From Aspidapion aeneum (Eukaryota; Arthropoda; Insecta; Coleoptera; Brentidae): DNA of 64,000 bases. Below are positions 63,973-64,000 of the stretch, one piece after another. The number at the start of each line of letters is the position of its first letter. Position 1 is the stretch's first letter. The DNA lies in the NCBI GenBank assembly GCA_963576565.1, contig OY755040.1:22820543-22884542 (forward strand), given 5' to 3'. Both the position numbers and the translations under genes were made by a program. The notes beneath the pieces are model-generated. The model searched no databases, was not told the origin of the DNA, and saw only the letters and a program-made list of their open reading frames with translations.

Positions 63973-64000
63973 TTTTGTAAAGGAATTTAATAAATAAGAA

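Overview
The window looks like arthropod, most likely insect, nuclear DNA. It is AT-rich and gene-poor, has spliceosomal exons, and is packed with insect-type mobile DNA (hAT-like and Tigger-like transposons, LINEs, Penelope-like elements, tRNA-derived SINEs and a Polinton/Maverick). The species cannot be named from the sequence.

Region 1 (about 3.0-27.9 kb, minus strand) holds one unrecognised host gene spread over at least twelve small exons. Its first exon (27,736-27,839) encodes a short N-terminus and one membrane segment. Exon 2 starts an acidic tail, exons 3 and 5 carry a related W-PP-FPKS module, and exons 6-12 encode very acidic D/E/P/Y repeats. Every proposed splice junction keeps the frame, and all junctions from exon 3 onward are phase 1, so exons can be skipped or duplicated freely. 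Exons 11 and 12 are a tandem duplication. The introns are filled with fold-back elements, hAT-like elements (several with 8-bp target duplications), a Penelope fragment, a tRNA-Gly-like sequence and dispersed repeats. The 3' end of the gene lies left of the window or is not recognised.

Region 2 (about 28-38 kb) shows no convincing gene. It holds LINE fragments, a SINE, a 244-bp hAT MITE, very short palindromic insertions with perfect 8-bp target duplications, and two terminal-inverted-repeat elements of 1.0-1.4 kb.

Region 3 (about 38.8-57.8 kb) is a Polinton/Maverick, a virus-like transposon. It encodes protein-primed DNA polymerase B (with one small intron), a double-jelly-roll major capsid protein, a penton-like minor capsid protein, an adenovirus-type protease, a PLA2-domain protein, a packaging ATPase, a chromodomain integrase and several unknown proteins. 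The element is dead: a Penelope-like element splits the polymerase, a LINE truncates another gene, polymerase and ATPase have premature stops, and no left terminal repeat is seen. Two deleted Tigger-type elements sit at its two edges.

Region 4 (57.8-64 kb) is again mobile DNA. Its highlight is a hAT-like element (58,750-59,982, 8-bp target duplication) that contains a 274-bp tandem repeat, each full unit of which carries a hammerhead-ribozyme-like fold. A LINE RNase H fragment and a 1.6-kb inverted-repeat element follow.
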